The position numbers and the translations under genes were made by a program. Under the pieces are notes generated by a model. The model was not told the DNA's origin, searched no databases, and was given only the letters and a program-made list of their open reading frames with translations. This document shows, piece by piece, positions 18,018 to 26,296 of a stretch of 64,000 bases of DNA (positions within the stretch are counted from its first letter, which is position 1; each line of letters begins with the position of its first letter). Source of the stretch: CAUZIZ01 sp965218775 (lineage in GTDB: Bacteria > Acidobacteriota > UBA6911 > RPQK01 > JAJDTT01); NCBI GenBank assembly GCA_965218775.1, contig CBDCLS010000006.1, positions 930,001 through 994,000 on the forward strand, written 5' to 3'.

Positions 18018-18524
18018 GTGGAATCAGACTCAGAGGCGAGATGGTACGCTCTGTACACCCGCTCACGACACGAGAAGGTGGTAGCGGAGGAACTGTGGCA
18101 GCGCCAAATCGAGTCTTTTCTCCCGTTCAGGGAAGTGGTCTCGCAATGGAAGGACCGGCGCAAGAGTGTTCAGTTTCCGCTCTTTCCAGGTTATCTCTTT
18201 GCCCGCTTCCCGGTGCGAGAACGCAGGCTGGATATTCTGAAGGTTCCCTCGGTGGTTCGGATCATCGGGTTCAATGGTGAGCCTCTCCCCATCCCGGATG
18301 AGCAGATTCAGGCGGTCAAGACCCTGGTTTTCAGCACTCTACCTTATGATCCCCATCCCTACGTCGCCGCAGGGGATCGCGTGAGAATCATCCGCGGACC
18401 ACTACGAGGGCTGACGGGCTTTCTAGCGGAGAAGAAAACTCAATGCCGCTTTATCATCTCCGTGGATCTCATTCAGCAAGCTGTTGCCTGCGAGGTAGAT
18501 GCGATGGCGGTCGAGAAGATATAG
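18018..18524 (+). CDS. NusG/RfaH-like (UpxY-type) transcription antitermination factor
   Basis: This 168-residue protein has the NusG N-terminal (NGN) domain, seen in WYALYTRSRHEKVVAEEL, QFPLFPGYLFARFPV and VPSVVRIIGFNGEP. A KOW-containing C-terminal domain follows (AAGDRVRIIRGPLRGLTGFL). The pattern matches specialised NusG paralogues of the UpxY type, which let RNA polymerase read through long polysaccharide operons. Here no such operon lies within the window: the next gene, secA, is convergent. The start is a GTG at 18018 after GGAGGGACT. The general nusG gene usually sits with rplK or secE, so this copy is a paralogue. Confidence 0.85.
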   Translation: MESDSEARWYALYTRSRHEKVVAEELWQRQIESFLPFREVVSQWKDRRKSVQFPLFPGYLFARFPVRERRLDILKVPSVVRIIGFNGEPLPIPDEQIQAVKTLVFSTLPYDPHPYVAAGDRVRIIRGPLRGLTGFLAEKKTQCRFIISVDLIQQAVACEVDAMAVEKI

Positions 18525-18531
18525 GAAAGAG

Positions 18532-18717
18532 AATTCCAAGATACAAGATACAAACAAATTCCAAATACCAAGCACCAAATCTCAAACCAAGAACCCTGAA
18601 GCTCGGGTGGATGGAAGTCGAAGTGGTTAGACACCGACGCGTATCGACTTCGTCCGAGAGTCCGTTTGGAATTTGGTGCTTGGGAGTTGTTTGTATCTTA
18701 TATCTTGAGATTTTCTT
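18532..18717. repeat. Dispersed inverted repeat 3' of secA, copy 1
   Basis: A 34-base stretch at 18532-18565, with the core AAGATACAAGATACAAACAA, is identical to 21493-21526 on the other side of secA. The segment at about 18663-18717 is its approximate reverse complement, so the whole folds into a long stem. The inner GAAGTCGA...TCGACTTC gives a second stem near 18615-18655. It fills the gap between the convergent NusG-like gene and secA and reaches the secA stop codon. Confidence 0.7.
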
Positions 18718-21402
18718 CTAAAAACCACAACACTTCTTGTATTTCTTCCCGGAGCCACAGGGGCAAGGGTCATTGCGTCCAACCTTGGGTATCGCCCGGA
18801 TCACCGGCTTCACGGCGGCGGCACTGCGGTTGTCCATCCGTTGGGGACGCGGCCCGACCGCTTGATCCTCGGGCCCGGAATAGGTCATGGGCTGCTGGCG
18901 GCGGGAGCGGGCTCCCAGCGCTACTCGCTCGTCCTCTTCAGTGATGGGACGTAGCAGGTAGAGCATTCGAACCATCTCTTCAGTCGAGCGGTTCCATAGT
19001 TCCTCGAAGAGCCCGAAGGACTCGCGTTTGTACTCGACCAGCGGATCCCGCTGTCCGTAGCCCCGCAGACCGATCCCTTCTTTAAGGTGATCCAGGGCTA
19101 ACAGGTGGTCTTTCCACTGCTGGTCGATGATCTGCAGCATCAGGATACGCTCGTACCAACGCGTCGTTTCGCTGCCAATGTCCTGCTCTTTCTGTTCATA
19201 CTTTGTGCGGACAATGTCGAGCAGTTTCTCTTCGAGCTCGGGGCGTGAGAGGTCGTCCACATCGGCTGGAGGTTCGACCCCGAAGACCCGCTGCAGATTT
19301 ACCTTGAGATTCTCGGAATCCCAATCGTTCGGATCCACTTCCACGCTGGCATAGCTGTCCAGAAACTCCAGGACCAGGTCCTCGCCCAGATTAAGGACGT
19401 ACTCCTTCTGGTCTCTGCCTTCCAGCAGCTCTTTTCGGAAGCGATAGATTTCCTTGCGCTGCTTGTTCATGACGTCGTCATATTCAAGCAGGTGTTTCCG
19501 GATCTCGAAGTTTCTTGCCTCTACTTGCTTCTGGGCTCTTTCGATCTGTTTGGTAATCAACCTGGATTCGATGGGGACGCCTTCCTCCATGCCCAGCGAC
19601 TGCATCATTCCGGAAATCCGCTCCGACCCGAAGATTCTGAGCAGATCGTCCTCCAGTGAAAGGTAGAATCGGCTGGACCCCGGGTCTCCCTGACGTCCGG
19701 CGCGACCTCTGAGCTGATTGTCGATTCGGCGAGCCTCATGGCGCTCGGTTCCGATGATGTGAAGCCCTCCCAGCTCAACAACCTCCTCATGCTCTTTCTC
19801 CCAGTCGGGAGTGCGCTTCTCCAGCTCCTTTTCGAACTCCTGGGGGTCTTCCTCCCAACTCATCCCTTGTTTGCGTAGGTGGGCTTTGGCATCAAAATCA
19901 GGATTTCCACCGAGGATGATGTCGGTACCACGACCGGCCATATTGGTGGCGATGGTCACCGCACTCTTTCTGCCCGCCTGGGCGACGATTTCTGCCTCCT
20001 TTTCGTGGTATTTGGCGTTCAGCACGACGTGCTTGACGCCCTTGCGTTTCAGCAGCCCAGCAAGCCGCTCGGATTTGTCGATTGAAGTTGTTCCTACCAG
20101 AACCGGGCGGCCGATCTCGTTGAGCTCCTTGATTTCTTCGACGGTTGCTATGAATTTTTCCCGCTCGGTCCGATAGATCACATCGGAGTACTCATCACGG
20201 ATGAGGGTCCTGTTGGTGGGAATAACCGAGACCTGGAGCTTGTAGATCTTCTCGAACTCAGCAGCCTCGGTCTCGGCTGTACCCGTCATCCCGGCTAGCT
20301 TTTCGTACATTCGGAAATAGTTCTGGAAAGTGATGGTCGCGAGGGTCTGATTCTCGCGCTCGATCTTTACTCCCTCCTTCGCCTCCAGAGCCTGATGTAA
20401 GCCCTCCGAGTATCTCCGCCCCGGCATCAGACGCCCGGTGAACTCATCGACGATGACGACCTGTCCCTCCCTCACGACGTAGTCGACGTCCCGTTTGAAC
20501 AGGGTATGGGCCTTGAGCGCCTGGTGGATGTGATGAACCAGATCCATATTTCGTGGGTCGTAGATATTCTCCACGCCCAGAAATCCTTCTGATTTCTCGA
20601 TGCCAGGCTCTTGCAGCACCACGGTCCGAGCCTTCTCGTCCACCTTGAAGTCTTCCTCGCGCACCAGGCGGGGGATGAGTTTGTCGATCTTGTAGTACTT
20701 ATCGGTGGACTCTTCCGAAGGACCACTGATGATCAAAGGGGTACGGGCTTCATCGATCAGGATGGAGTCGACCTCGTCCACGATGGCGTAGTAGTGTTCA
20801 CGCTGGACGCAGTTCTCGCCCGAGTATTTCATGTTGTCGCGCAGGTAGTCGAAGCCGTACTCGTTGTTGGTTCCGTAGGTAATTTCTGCCTGGTAGGCAG
20901 CCATGCGATCCTCATCGGCCAGATCGTGCTGAACTACCCCTACGGTCAGGCCCAGATAGCGGTAGAGCGGGCCCATCCACTCGGCATCGCGGCGAGCCAG
21001 GTAGTCGTTCACAGTGACGACGTGTACTCCTCGCCCCGTCAGTGCGTTGAGGAAAACGGGCAGGGTGGCGACCAGGGTCTTCCCCTCACCCGTTTTCATT
21101 TCTGAGATCTTGCCCTGGTGGAGCACGACTCCGCCAACCAGCTGCACATCGTAATGACGCATCCGGAGAATGCGTATGGAAGCTTCGCGCACGAGTGCAA
21201 ACGCATCAGGCAAGATATCATCGAGTTCTTCGCCGTTTCCTAGACGCGATTTCAGCTCGGAGGTCTTGGCCTTCAGTGACTCATCACTCTGTCCCGTAAA
21301 CTGGTTCTCAAGCTCGTTGATGCGTGCCACGAGAGGCTCGATACGCTTGAGTTCCCGCTCATTCTGGGAGCCAATGAACTTGGCCAACAAGGTGTTCAAC
21401 AT
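18718..21402 (-). CDS. secA: Preprotein translocase ATPase SecA
   Basis: This 894-residue protein is the SecA motor that drives post-translational export through SecYEG at the inner membrane. It has the Walker A motif MKTGEGKTLVATLP near residue 100, the DEVDSILIDEART motif, IATNMAGRGTDIILGGNP of the second motor domain and GLHIIGTERHEARRIDNQLR. A C-terminal zinc-binding SEC-C motif, NDPCPCGSGKKYKKCC, is also present. Length and order match full-size SecA. The gene is flanked on both sides by copies of the same dispersed repeat. The ATG at 21402 starts MLNTLLAKFIGS as expected. Confidence 0.97.
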   Translation of the reverse strand: MLNTLLAKFIGSQNERELKRIEPLVARINELENQFTGQSDESLKAKTSELKSRLGNGEELDDILPDAFALVREASIRILRMRHYDVQLVGGVVLHQGKISEMKTGEGKTLVATLPVFLNALTGRGVHVVTVNDYLARRDAEWMGPLYRYLGLTVGVVQHDLADEDRMAAYQAEITYGTNNEYGFDYLRDNMKYSGENCVQREHYYAIVDEVDSILIDEARTPLIISGPSEESTDKYYKIDKLIPRLVREEDFKVDEKARTVVLQEPGIEKSEGFLGVENIYDPRNMDLVHHIHQALKAHTLFKRDVDYVVREGQVVIVDEFTGRLMPGRRYSEGLHQALEAKEGVKIERENQTLATITFQNYFRMYEKLAGMTGTAETEAAEFEKIYKLQVSVIPTNRTLIRDEYSDVIYRTEREKFIATVEEIKELNEIGRPVLVGTTSIDKSERLAGLLKRKGVKHVVLNAKYHEKEAEIVAQAGRKSAVTIATNMAGRGTDIILGGNPDFDAKAHLRKQGMSWEEDPQEFEKELEKRTPDWEKEHEEVVELGGLHIIGTERHEARRIDNQLRGRAGRQGDPGSSRFYLSLEDDLLRIFGSERISGMMQSLGMEEGVPIESRLITKQIERAQKQVEARNFEIRKHLLEYDDVMNKQRKEIYRFRKELLEGRDQKEYVLNLGEDLVLEFLDSYASVEVDPNDWDSENLKVNLQRVFGVEPPADVDDLSRPELEEKLLDIVRTKYEQKEQDIGSETTRWYERILMLQIIDQQWKDHLLALDHLKEGIGLRGYGQRDPLVEYKRESFGLFEELWNRSTEEMVRMLYLLRPITEEDERVALGARSRRQQPMTYSGPEDQAVGPRPQRMDNRSAAAVKPVIRAIPKVGRNDPCPCGSGKKYKKCCGF

Positions 21403-21492
21403 GTTGCTCTCATTGTAGCATGGGGCCCAGATCCGCTGGACGAACGCGGTTCAGTGGTTGGGTTGGTGGGTTCGCGGATCTGGGAAGTTCCA

Positions 21493-21665
21493 AATTCCAA
21501 GATACAAGATACAAACAAATTCCAAAGCAACAAATCTCAAACGGATTCTAGACCGTTGGAATTTATAGCACTTGGTACCGGCCCCTAATCCCTGGATCTG
21601 CTTTTAGATTTGGAGCTTGGGTCTTGGAATTTGTTTGTATCTTGTGTCTTGTGTCTTGGTGCTTG
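21493..21665. repeat. Dispersed inverted repeat 5' of secA, copy 2
   Basis: The left part at 21493-21526 is identical over 34 bases to 18532-18565. The right part at about 21605-21665 holds the reverse-complement version (GGAATTTGTTTGTATCTTG...). The element fills the gap between the divergent secA and guaB starts, so promoters of both genes must lie within or beside it. The right end stops about 25 bases before the guaB ATG. Confidence 0.7.
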
Positions 21666-21690
21666 CTTTTAGCATCGTTATAATCCTTCC

Positions 21691-23169
21691 ATGAAGATAC
21701 TCGAAGCTTTGACCTTTGATGACGTTTTGCTCATCCCGGCTCGGAGTGAGGTGCTGCCGGCGGAGACCGAGCTTCAAACCAACTTCTCCAGGAACCTGCC
21801 ACTCAACGTCCCGATCGCTTCTGCCGCCATGGATACGGTAACCGAAGCGCGCCTGGCCATAGCCATCGCACGCCAGGGAGGTGTTGGCATCATCCACCGC
21901 AACCTGCCAATTGAAGCTGAGGTAGAAGAGGTGGACAAGGTCAAGCGGTCCGAGTCGGGAATGATTGTTGACCCAGTGACCGCCCGTCCGAGTGATCGAA
22001 TCCGGGACGTCATCGATATGATGAACAAGTACAGGATCTCAGGCGTGCCCGTTACCAATCGGCAGGGGAAGCTGCTTGGAATCCTGACCAACCGGGATCT
22101 CCGCTTCGAGACCAACCTCGACTCGAAGGTCTCCGACCTGATGACTTCGGAGAATCTGATCACCGTCCAGGAAGGGATCTCCCTGGAGGAGGCCAAGAAA
22201 CAGCTTCACGAGCATCGGATCGAGAAGCTCCTGGTAGTTGACGAGAACTATCGACTCAAGGGTCTCATCACCGTCAAGGACATCATGAAGATGATTACCT
22301 ACCCGGATGCCGCGAAGGACAGCTTGGGTCGCCTCAGGGTTGGTGCTGCTGTGGGTTCGACTGGCGACTTTTCCGAAAGGGCCGTCGAGCTCGAGGGAGC
22401 AGGTGCCGACGTGATTGTGGTAGACACGGCCCATGCCCACAGTAAGCGTGTGCTGACGGCGGTTTCGGTGCTGAAGAAGAAGCTCAAAGGGGCCGATGTC
22501 GTTGCCGGGAACATCGCCACCGGAGATGCGGCTCGAGAGCTCTGTGATGCCGGTGCCGATGCAGTTAAAGTCGGGATGGGCCCCGGAAGCATCTGTACGA
22601 CTCGAGTAGTGACCGGAGCCGGGATGCCTCAGATCACGGCAATTTCACAAGTTGCCGAGGTGGCACGGGATCTGGGACTCCCCGTCATTGCGGATGGAGG
22701 CATCAAGTACTCGGGGGACATCACCAAAGCCATTGCGGCTGGCGCTGACTGTGTCATGATCGGAAACCTCTTTGCCGGAACCGACGAATCGCCTGGTGAG
22801 CTTGTGTTCTACCAGAACCGCAGCTACAAGACCTACCGCGGGATGGGATCGCTGGGGGCTCTGGGTGGCACTACTGCGGACCGGTACGGTCACGATCCGA
22901 ATCATCCCGAAAGAAAGATCGTGCCCGAAGGAATCGAGGGAAGAGTGCCCCACAAGGGCAGTGTGGAAAAACTGATTCCTATCCTGTTGGGCGGGCTGCG
23001 TGCAGGCATGGGTTACTGCGGCGTCCAAAACGTCGCGGCACTCCAGTCAAAAACGCGCTTTTCACGAGTCAGCCACCTGGCACTTCGGGAGTCTCATGTC
23101 CACGATGTGGTCGTCACCAAGGAAGCTCCCAACTACCGGGTCGAGCTGCAGGGACGAATTTTCAGCTGA
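21691..23169 (+). CDS. guaB: Inosine-5'-monophosphate dehydrogenase
   Basis: This 492-residue enzyme oxidises IMP to XMP with NAD, the committed step of GMP synthesis. The TIM-barrel starts with LTFDDVLLIPARSEVLP. A pair of CBS domains lies at about 90-205 (DLMTSENLITVQEGISLEEA, GLITVKDIMKM). The catalytic loop GPGSICTTRVVTG places the active Cys near residue 302, followed by VIADGGIKYSGDI and the mobile-flap region with RYGHD. The length fits the family. The ATG sits shortly after a dispersed repeat. The gene is followed by another repeat and a small exported protein gene. Confidence 0.96.
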   Translation: MKILEALTFDDVLLIPARSEVLPAETELQTNFSRNLPLNVPIASAAMDTVTEARLAIAIARQGGVGIIHRNLPIEAEVEEVDKVKRSESGMIVDPVTARPSDRIRDVIDMMNKYRISGVPVTNRQGKLLGILTNRDLRFETNLDSKVSDLMTSENLITVQEGISLEEAKKQLHEHRIEKLLVVDENYRLKGLITVKDIMKMITYPDAAKDSLGRLRVGAAVGSTGDFSERAVELEGAGADVIVVDTAHAHSKRVLTAVSVLKKKLKGADVVAGNIATGDAARELCDAGADAVKVGMGPGSICTTRVVTGAGMPQITAISQVAEVARDLGLPVIADGGIKYSGDITKAIAAGADCVMIGNLFAGTDESPGELVFYQNRSYKTYRGMGSLGALGGTTADRYGHDPNHPERKIVPEGIEGRVPHKGSVEKLIPILLGGLRAGMGYCGVQNVAALQSKTRFSRVSHLALRESHVHDVVVTKEAPNYRVELQGRIFS

Positions 23170-23170
23170 A

Positions 23171-23322
23171 ACTTGAGCAGTGAGCAGTACCGGAAACAGC
23201 TGTGGCCAACGGTACCCCGAACGGGTGGACTGCCAGTATTGAAAACCCAAGTCCGGCAGAGCCGCGAACGACTTGACTTGTCAGCAATCTGAGCCCAAGT
23301 TCCGAGGAGAGAGCTGGACAAC
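23171..23322 (-). repeat. Dispersed repeat, copy 2 (related copy at 7227-7328)
   Basis: Read on the minus strand it contains CTCCTCGGAA, GTCAAGTCG, GCGGCTCTG and CCACAGCTGTTTCCGGTACTG in the same order as 7227-7328. About 40 extra bases lie before the CAGCTGTT block. It begins just after the guaB stop codon. Confidence 0.55.
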
Positions 23323-23375
23323 AGCAGAATCCCATCGATCGCAGACTATCACCGCGAAGGCTATAATTTAGTTCC

Positions 23376-23924
23376 ATGCACAGAGTCCTCGTCTTCTGCC
23401 TTTGTGCCGTTACCCTGTGGGCTCAGGATGGAGCCTCAAAAGTCAACGAGGTCCTGGTCAAGCTGAAGACACCCAAGCAGGGATCCAAGATCGAAACCTT
23501 CGTGCTTGAGGAAAATGACCTGAACGAGTTTGCAGAGGCAGCAATTCAGAGCAAGAAGCGCTTGGGAGTGAAGAAGGTAGAGCTGAATTTGCAGGGGGCG
23601 GGGCGCTTTGAGGGAACGGCTCTCATAAACATGGACGATGTGGAATTGCCGGGCTTCACGGCGCGTGCTTTCAAGGCGATGTTGAGTGGCACCCAGACGC
23701 TGATAGCGGTGGGCAAGATCACCACCTCGAAGGGACAGGGCACATGTTCTCTGGAGAGTGCTCGCGTCAACGACATCCCGATCCCTGCCTGGCTAGCCAA
23801 TTCAGTGATCGGATATCTGAGCAGCCGCCAGCCGCCCTATGTGGACGTCAGTGAGCCGTTTGAATTGCCCTATGAGGTCCAGGAGGTCAGTGTGACCCGG
23901 GACCGCGTAGTGCTTATCCGCTGA
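23376..23924 (+). CDS. Small exported protein of unknown function
   Basis: This 182-residue protein has a signal peptide (MHRVLVFCLCAVTLWAQ). The mature part alternates charged strands with segments such as ETFVLEENDLNEFAEAA, KKVELNLQGAGRFEGTALINMDDVEL and GKITTSKGQGTCSLESARVNDIPIPAWL. This resembles periplasmic lipid-binding-like beta domains, in which a self-interacting strand pattern is common. I cannot assign a family. It follows guaB on the same strand after a 206-base repeat-filled gap and is convergent with the DAHP synthase gene. Confidence 0.65.
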   Translation: MHRVLVFCLCAVTLWAQDGASKVNEVLVKLKTPKQGSKIETFVLEENDLNEFAEAAIQSKKRLGVKKVELNLQGAGRFEGTALINMDDVELPGFTARAFKAMLSGTQTLIAVGKITTSKGQGTCSLESARVNDIPIPAWLANSVIGYLSSRQPPYVDVSEPFELPYEVQEVSVTRDRVVLIR

Positions 23925-23939
23925 CGGCTATCTTCCCTG

Positions 23940-24977
23940 CTATCCCACCTTGACCAATGTAGGCGGTGCGATCGTTTTTCCCACTGCGGTCGCGATCAGC
24001 CGGAGTTCACCCATCAACTCTGTGAACTGATCCAGGTTCAGGGACTGTGCTCCGTCGCAGAGGGCCTGGTCAGGATCATGATGGACCTCGATCAATAACC
24101 CGTTGGTACCGGCTGCTACCGCCGCGCGGGCCAGCGGAGCCACTCGGCTGCGGATGGCCACCGCGTGACTGGGGTCAACGATGATAGGCAGGTGGCTGAG
24201 CTTTTGCACCACCGGAATCGCAGAAATGTCCAGGGTGTTGCGCGTCTCGGTTTCAAAGGTGCGGATGCCCCGCTCGCAAAGCAGCACCCGATGGTTGCCT
24301 CCAGCCATGATGTACTCTGCCGCCAGGAGTAGATCTTCGATGGTCGCGCTCATCCCGCGCTTTAGCAGTACCGGTATGTCCGTTTTCCCCACGTCCCGCA
24401 GGAGTGGGTAATTCTGCATGTTTCGGGCCCCAATCTGAATGACGTCGATGTACTTCTTGGCCAGCCGGATTTGACCCGACTCCATCACCTCTGAGACGAC
24501 CAGGAGTTGGTTTCTGTCGGCAGCCTTTCGGATCATCTTGAGCCCTTCTTCCGCATGCCCCTGGAAAGAGTAGGGGGAAGTTCGGGGCTTGAATGCCCCG
24601 CCCCGCATCAGCTTGACTCCAGCTCCTCGGACATGTTCGGCGATCATTTCGCACTGCTCGGGGTTTTCAATCGTGCAGGGTCCGGCAATCACGACGACCT
24701 CGTCGCCTCCAACTTCCACATCTCCTACCTTGAAGGTGCTCCCTTCGGGACGAAAGGCCCGGGAGGCGAGCTTATAGGGTTCGGAAATGCGATGGACCTT
24801 GTGGACTCCTCGCAAGACTTCGTAGGCTCGGGTCTCTACGATCTTGGCACCCACCGCTCCCAGGACGGTGTGCTCGACTCCGGTAGACCGGTGCACGTCA
24901 AAACCCTGGGAGACCAGTTTCTTGATCACGGTCTCGATGTCTTGGTCGCTAGCTTCGGATTTCATGACGATGACCAT
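23940..24977 (-). CDS. aroF: 3-deoxy-7-phosphoheptulonate (DAHP) synthase, AroA-I-beta/AroF type
   Basis: This enzyme of about 345 residues condenses phosphoenolpyruvate with erythrose 4-phosphate, the first step of the aromatic pathway. The N-terminal 70 residues (MVIVMKSEASDQDIETVIKK...) form the ferredoxin-like regulatory domain of the Thermotoga-type enzyme. The barrel carries GPCTIENPEQC, LMRGGAFKPRTSPYSFQG, QIGARNMQNYPLL, VLLKRGMSATIEDLL and IVDPSHAVAIRS. The ATG at 24977 overlaps the chorismate mutase stop (TAATG). An upstream in-frame ATG at 25013 lies inside the mutase gene and is less likely. Expression probably depends on the aromatic attenuator at 25352-25484. Confidence 0.95.
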   Translation of the reverse strand: MVIVMKSEASDQDIETVIKKLVSQGFDVHRSTGVEHTVLGAVGAKIVETRAYEVLRGVHKVHRISEPYKLASRAFRPEGSTFKVGDVEVGGDEVVVIAGPCTIENPEQCEMIAEHVRGAGVKLMRGGAFKPRTSPYSFQGHAEEGLKMIRKAADRNQLLVVSEVMESGQIRLAKKYIDVIQIGARNMQNYPLLRDVGKTDIPVLLKRGMSATIEDLLLAAEYIMAGGNHRVLLCERGIRTFETETRNTLDISAIPVVQKLSHLPIIVDPSHAVAIRSRVAPLARAAVAAGTNGLLIEVHHDPDQALCDGAQSLNLDQFTELMGELRLIATAVGKTIAPPTLVKVG

Positions 24978-25294
24978 TACTCTTCGCTCCTTCCAGATCT
25001 CTCGGCTTGCCACTTTGCGGCTTCATCATTGTTCGACTCCCGCTCTGCTCTTCGGGACTCGTCGATAATCCGCTCGAAGAGGCGCCTTATGGCCTCCTTA
25101 GTCAAGGGGCCTTGAGTCAAAGCCTGGACGTGTTGAATAATCTGCTGCTCGCGTTTCGGATCATAGACCTCCACGTTCAGGCGCTGTTTGATTTTCCCAA
25201 TCTCGATCGCACATCGGCCCCGCTCGTTCAGCAGTTCCAGCAGTTTCAGATTGATCTCGTCTATCCTCTTCCGCCAGTGGTCTATATCGGCCAT
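24977..25294 (-). CDS. Chorismate mutase, AroQ class
   Basis: This 105-residue all-helical AroQ-type chorismate mutase converts chorismate to prephenate for Phe and Tyr synthesis. Family residues are visible: IDEINLKLLELLNERGRCAIEIGKIK (the first helix Arg and Lys), VYDPKREQQII and a C-terminal IRRLFERIIDESRRAE. In many bacteria this domain is fused to DAHP synthase, where it mediates feedback control. Here it is a separate gene coupled by one-base overlap (TAATG) to aroF. It is the first gene after the aromatic leader and terminator. Confidence 0.88.
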   Translation of the reverse strand: MADIDHWRKRIDEINLKLLELLNERGRCAIEIGKIKQRLNVEVYDPKREQQIIQHVQALTQGPLTKEAIRRLFERIIDESRRAERESNNDEAAKWQAERSGRSEE

Positions 25295-25351
25295 TTTGAG
25301 TTGTCCAGCAAGCTAGGCTCTTCGGCAGACCCCTTTCAGGGAGTCGGTGGT

Positions 25352-25395
25352 AAAAAAAAGGCCGTGGGCAACTTCTGTTGTCTACCCACGGCCTT
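25352..25395 (-). terminator. Attenuator terminator before chorismate mutase-aroF
   Basis: Read on the minus strand, AAGGCCGTGGG (25395-25385) and CCCACGGCCTT (25368-25358) form a perfect 11-base-pair stem. An inner CAAC/GTTG pairing and eight U (25359-25352) complete an intrinsic terminator. The 5' part of the stem region, GTGGGTAGA (25389-25381), can pair instead with TCTACCCAC at 25435-25427 inside the leader reading frame, which would prevent the terminator. This is the arrangement of amino acid attenuators. Confidence 0.85.
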
Positions 25396-25418
25396 AAGAC
25401 CTCGATTCCCCGGTTACC

Positions 25419-25484
25419 TTACTCGGGTGGGTAGATCATGATGTCCCACCGATAAAAGTACTTAGAGAAGGTCCGAAGCAACAT
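25419..25484 (-). CDS. Aromatic-rich leader peptide of the chorismate mutase-aroF attenuator
   Basis: This 21-residue frame runs from ATG at 25484 to TAA and begins MLLRTF. Its core is FSKYFYRW, and it ends with one more Tyr, so six of 21 codons are aromatic (UUC, UAC, UUU, UAU, UGG, UAC). GGGGA lies about nine bases before the ATG. The CGG-UGG-G bases of the Arg-Trp codons (25451-25445) can pair with CCCACCCG at 25431-25424, forming the 1:2 stem. Ribosomes stalled on the Tyr, Phe or Trp codons would free that segment to block the terminator. Placement and codon content support a regulatory leader rather than a functional protein. Confidence 0.8.
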   Translation of the reverse strand: MLLRTFSKYFYRWDIMIYPPE

Positions 25485-25516
25485 ATTCAAAATCCCCAAA
25501 AAGCAACGATACTGCA

Positions 25517-26296
25517 CTATTCCTTTGGGATCAAGTGATCCGCCACGAACTGACTTACCTTTGAAGGCAGATCGGCTTCCTGTTGGTGCTCGGTGATGAA
25601 CCGAACGATGGCTGATCCGACCACAGCTGCTTCGGCATACTGCCAGATTTTCCGCACGTCATCGGCTGACTTCACTCCAAACCCAACGGCAAGGGGGAGT
25701 TGGGAGAAGGACCGGATCCGCCGCGCTGTTGCAGGTCCGGCAGCCTGCACATCGGAGTGCTTTCCGGTCACTCCGGTTCGGGCTACCAGGTAGATGAAAC
25801 CCGAACTCGCAGCAGCGATGCTGCGTATGCGATCATCTGAGGAGGTGGGTGCCGCCAGGAAGATGGAATCCAGGGAACTAGAGGGCGTGGGCTGAAGGCG
25901 AAGATGTTCCTCCGGAGTCAAGTCGGAAATCAGGATCCCGTCCAGGCCAGCCGCGGAGCCTTCTGCCTGAAGGCGCTCCAGGCCATACTTCCAAACCGGG
26001 TTCATGTAGGTCATGAAGATCAAACCCACGTTGGTCTCGCGGCGAAGGTCTCTCACCAGTTCGACGTAGTCAGAAAAGGGATGGCCGTGCCGAAGGGCGT
26101 GAAAGGACGATTCCTGAATGATGGGGCCGTCGGCGATCGGATCGGAAAAGGGAATTCCGATTTCGATGATGTCTGAGCCTGCCTGGGCCAGGTGCAGAAC
26201 GATCTGACGGGTCGAGTCCAGATCGGGATGGCCCGCCGTCACGAAGGGTATGAAACACCTTTTATTCTTTGAGAAGATCTCGGACAGTCTCGACAT
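25517..26296 (-). CDS. trpA: Tryptophan synthase alpha chain
   Basis: This 259-residue TIM-barrel enzyme cleaves indole-3-glycerol phosphate to indole, which passes through a tunnel to TrpB. It has CFIPFVTAGHPDLDST, the catalytic Glu in DIIEIGIPFSDPIADGPIIQ, MTYMNPVWKYGLER, GILISDLTPEEH with the catalytic Asp, YLVARTGVTG and VGFGVKSADDVR. The ATG at 26296 lies 35 bases inside the end of trpB, so translation is coupled. It is the last trp gene, and the aromatic leader starts 33 bases after its stop. Confidence 0.96.
   Translation of the reverse strand: MSRLSEIFSKNKRCFIPFVTAGHPDLDSTRQIVLHLAQAGSDIIEIGIPFSDPIADGPIIQESSFHALRHGHPFSDYVELVRDLRRETNVGLIFMTYMNPVWKYGLERLQAEGSAAGLDGILISDLTPEEHLRLQPTPSSSLDSIFLAAPTSSDDRIRSIAAASSGFIYLVARTGVTGKHSDVQAAGPATARRIRSFSQLPLAVGFGVKSADDVRKIWQYAEAAVVGSAIVRFITEHQQEADLPSKVSQFVADHLIPKE

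Noticed and set aside
18532..21665. Repeats around secA as a CRISPR remnant
   Set aside because: There are only two copies, each part of a foldback, without regular spacers or cas genes.
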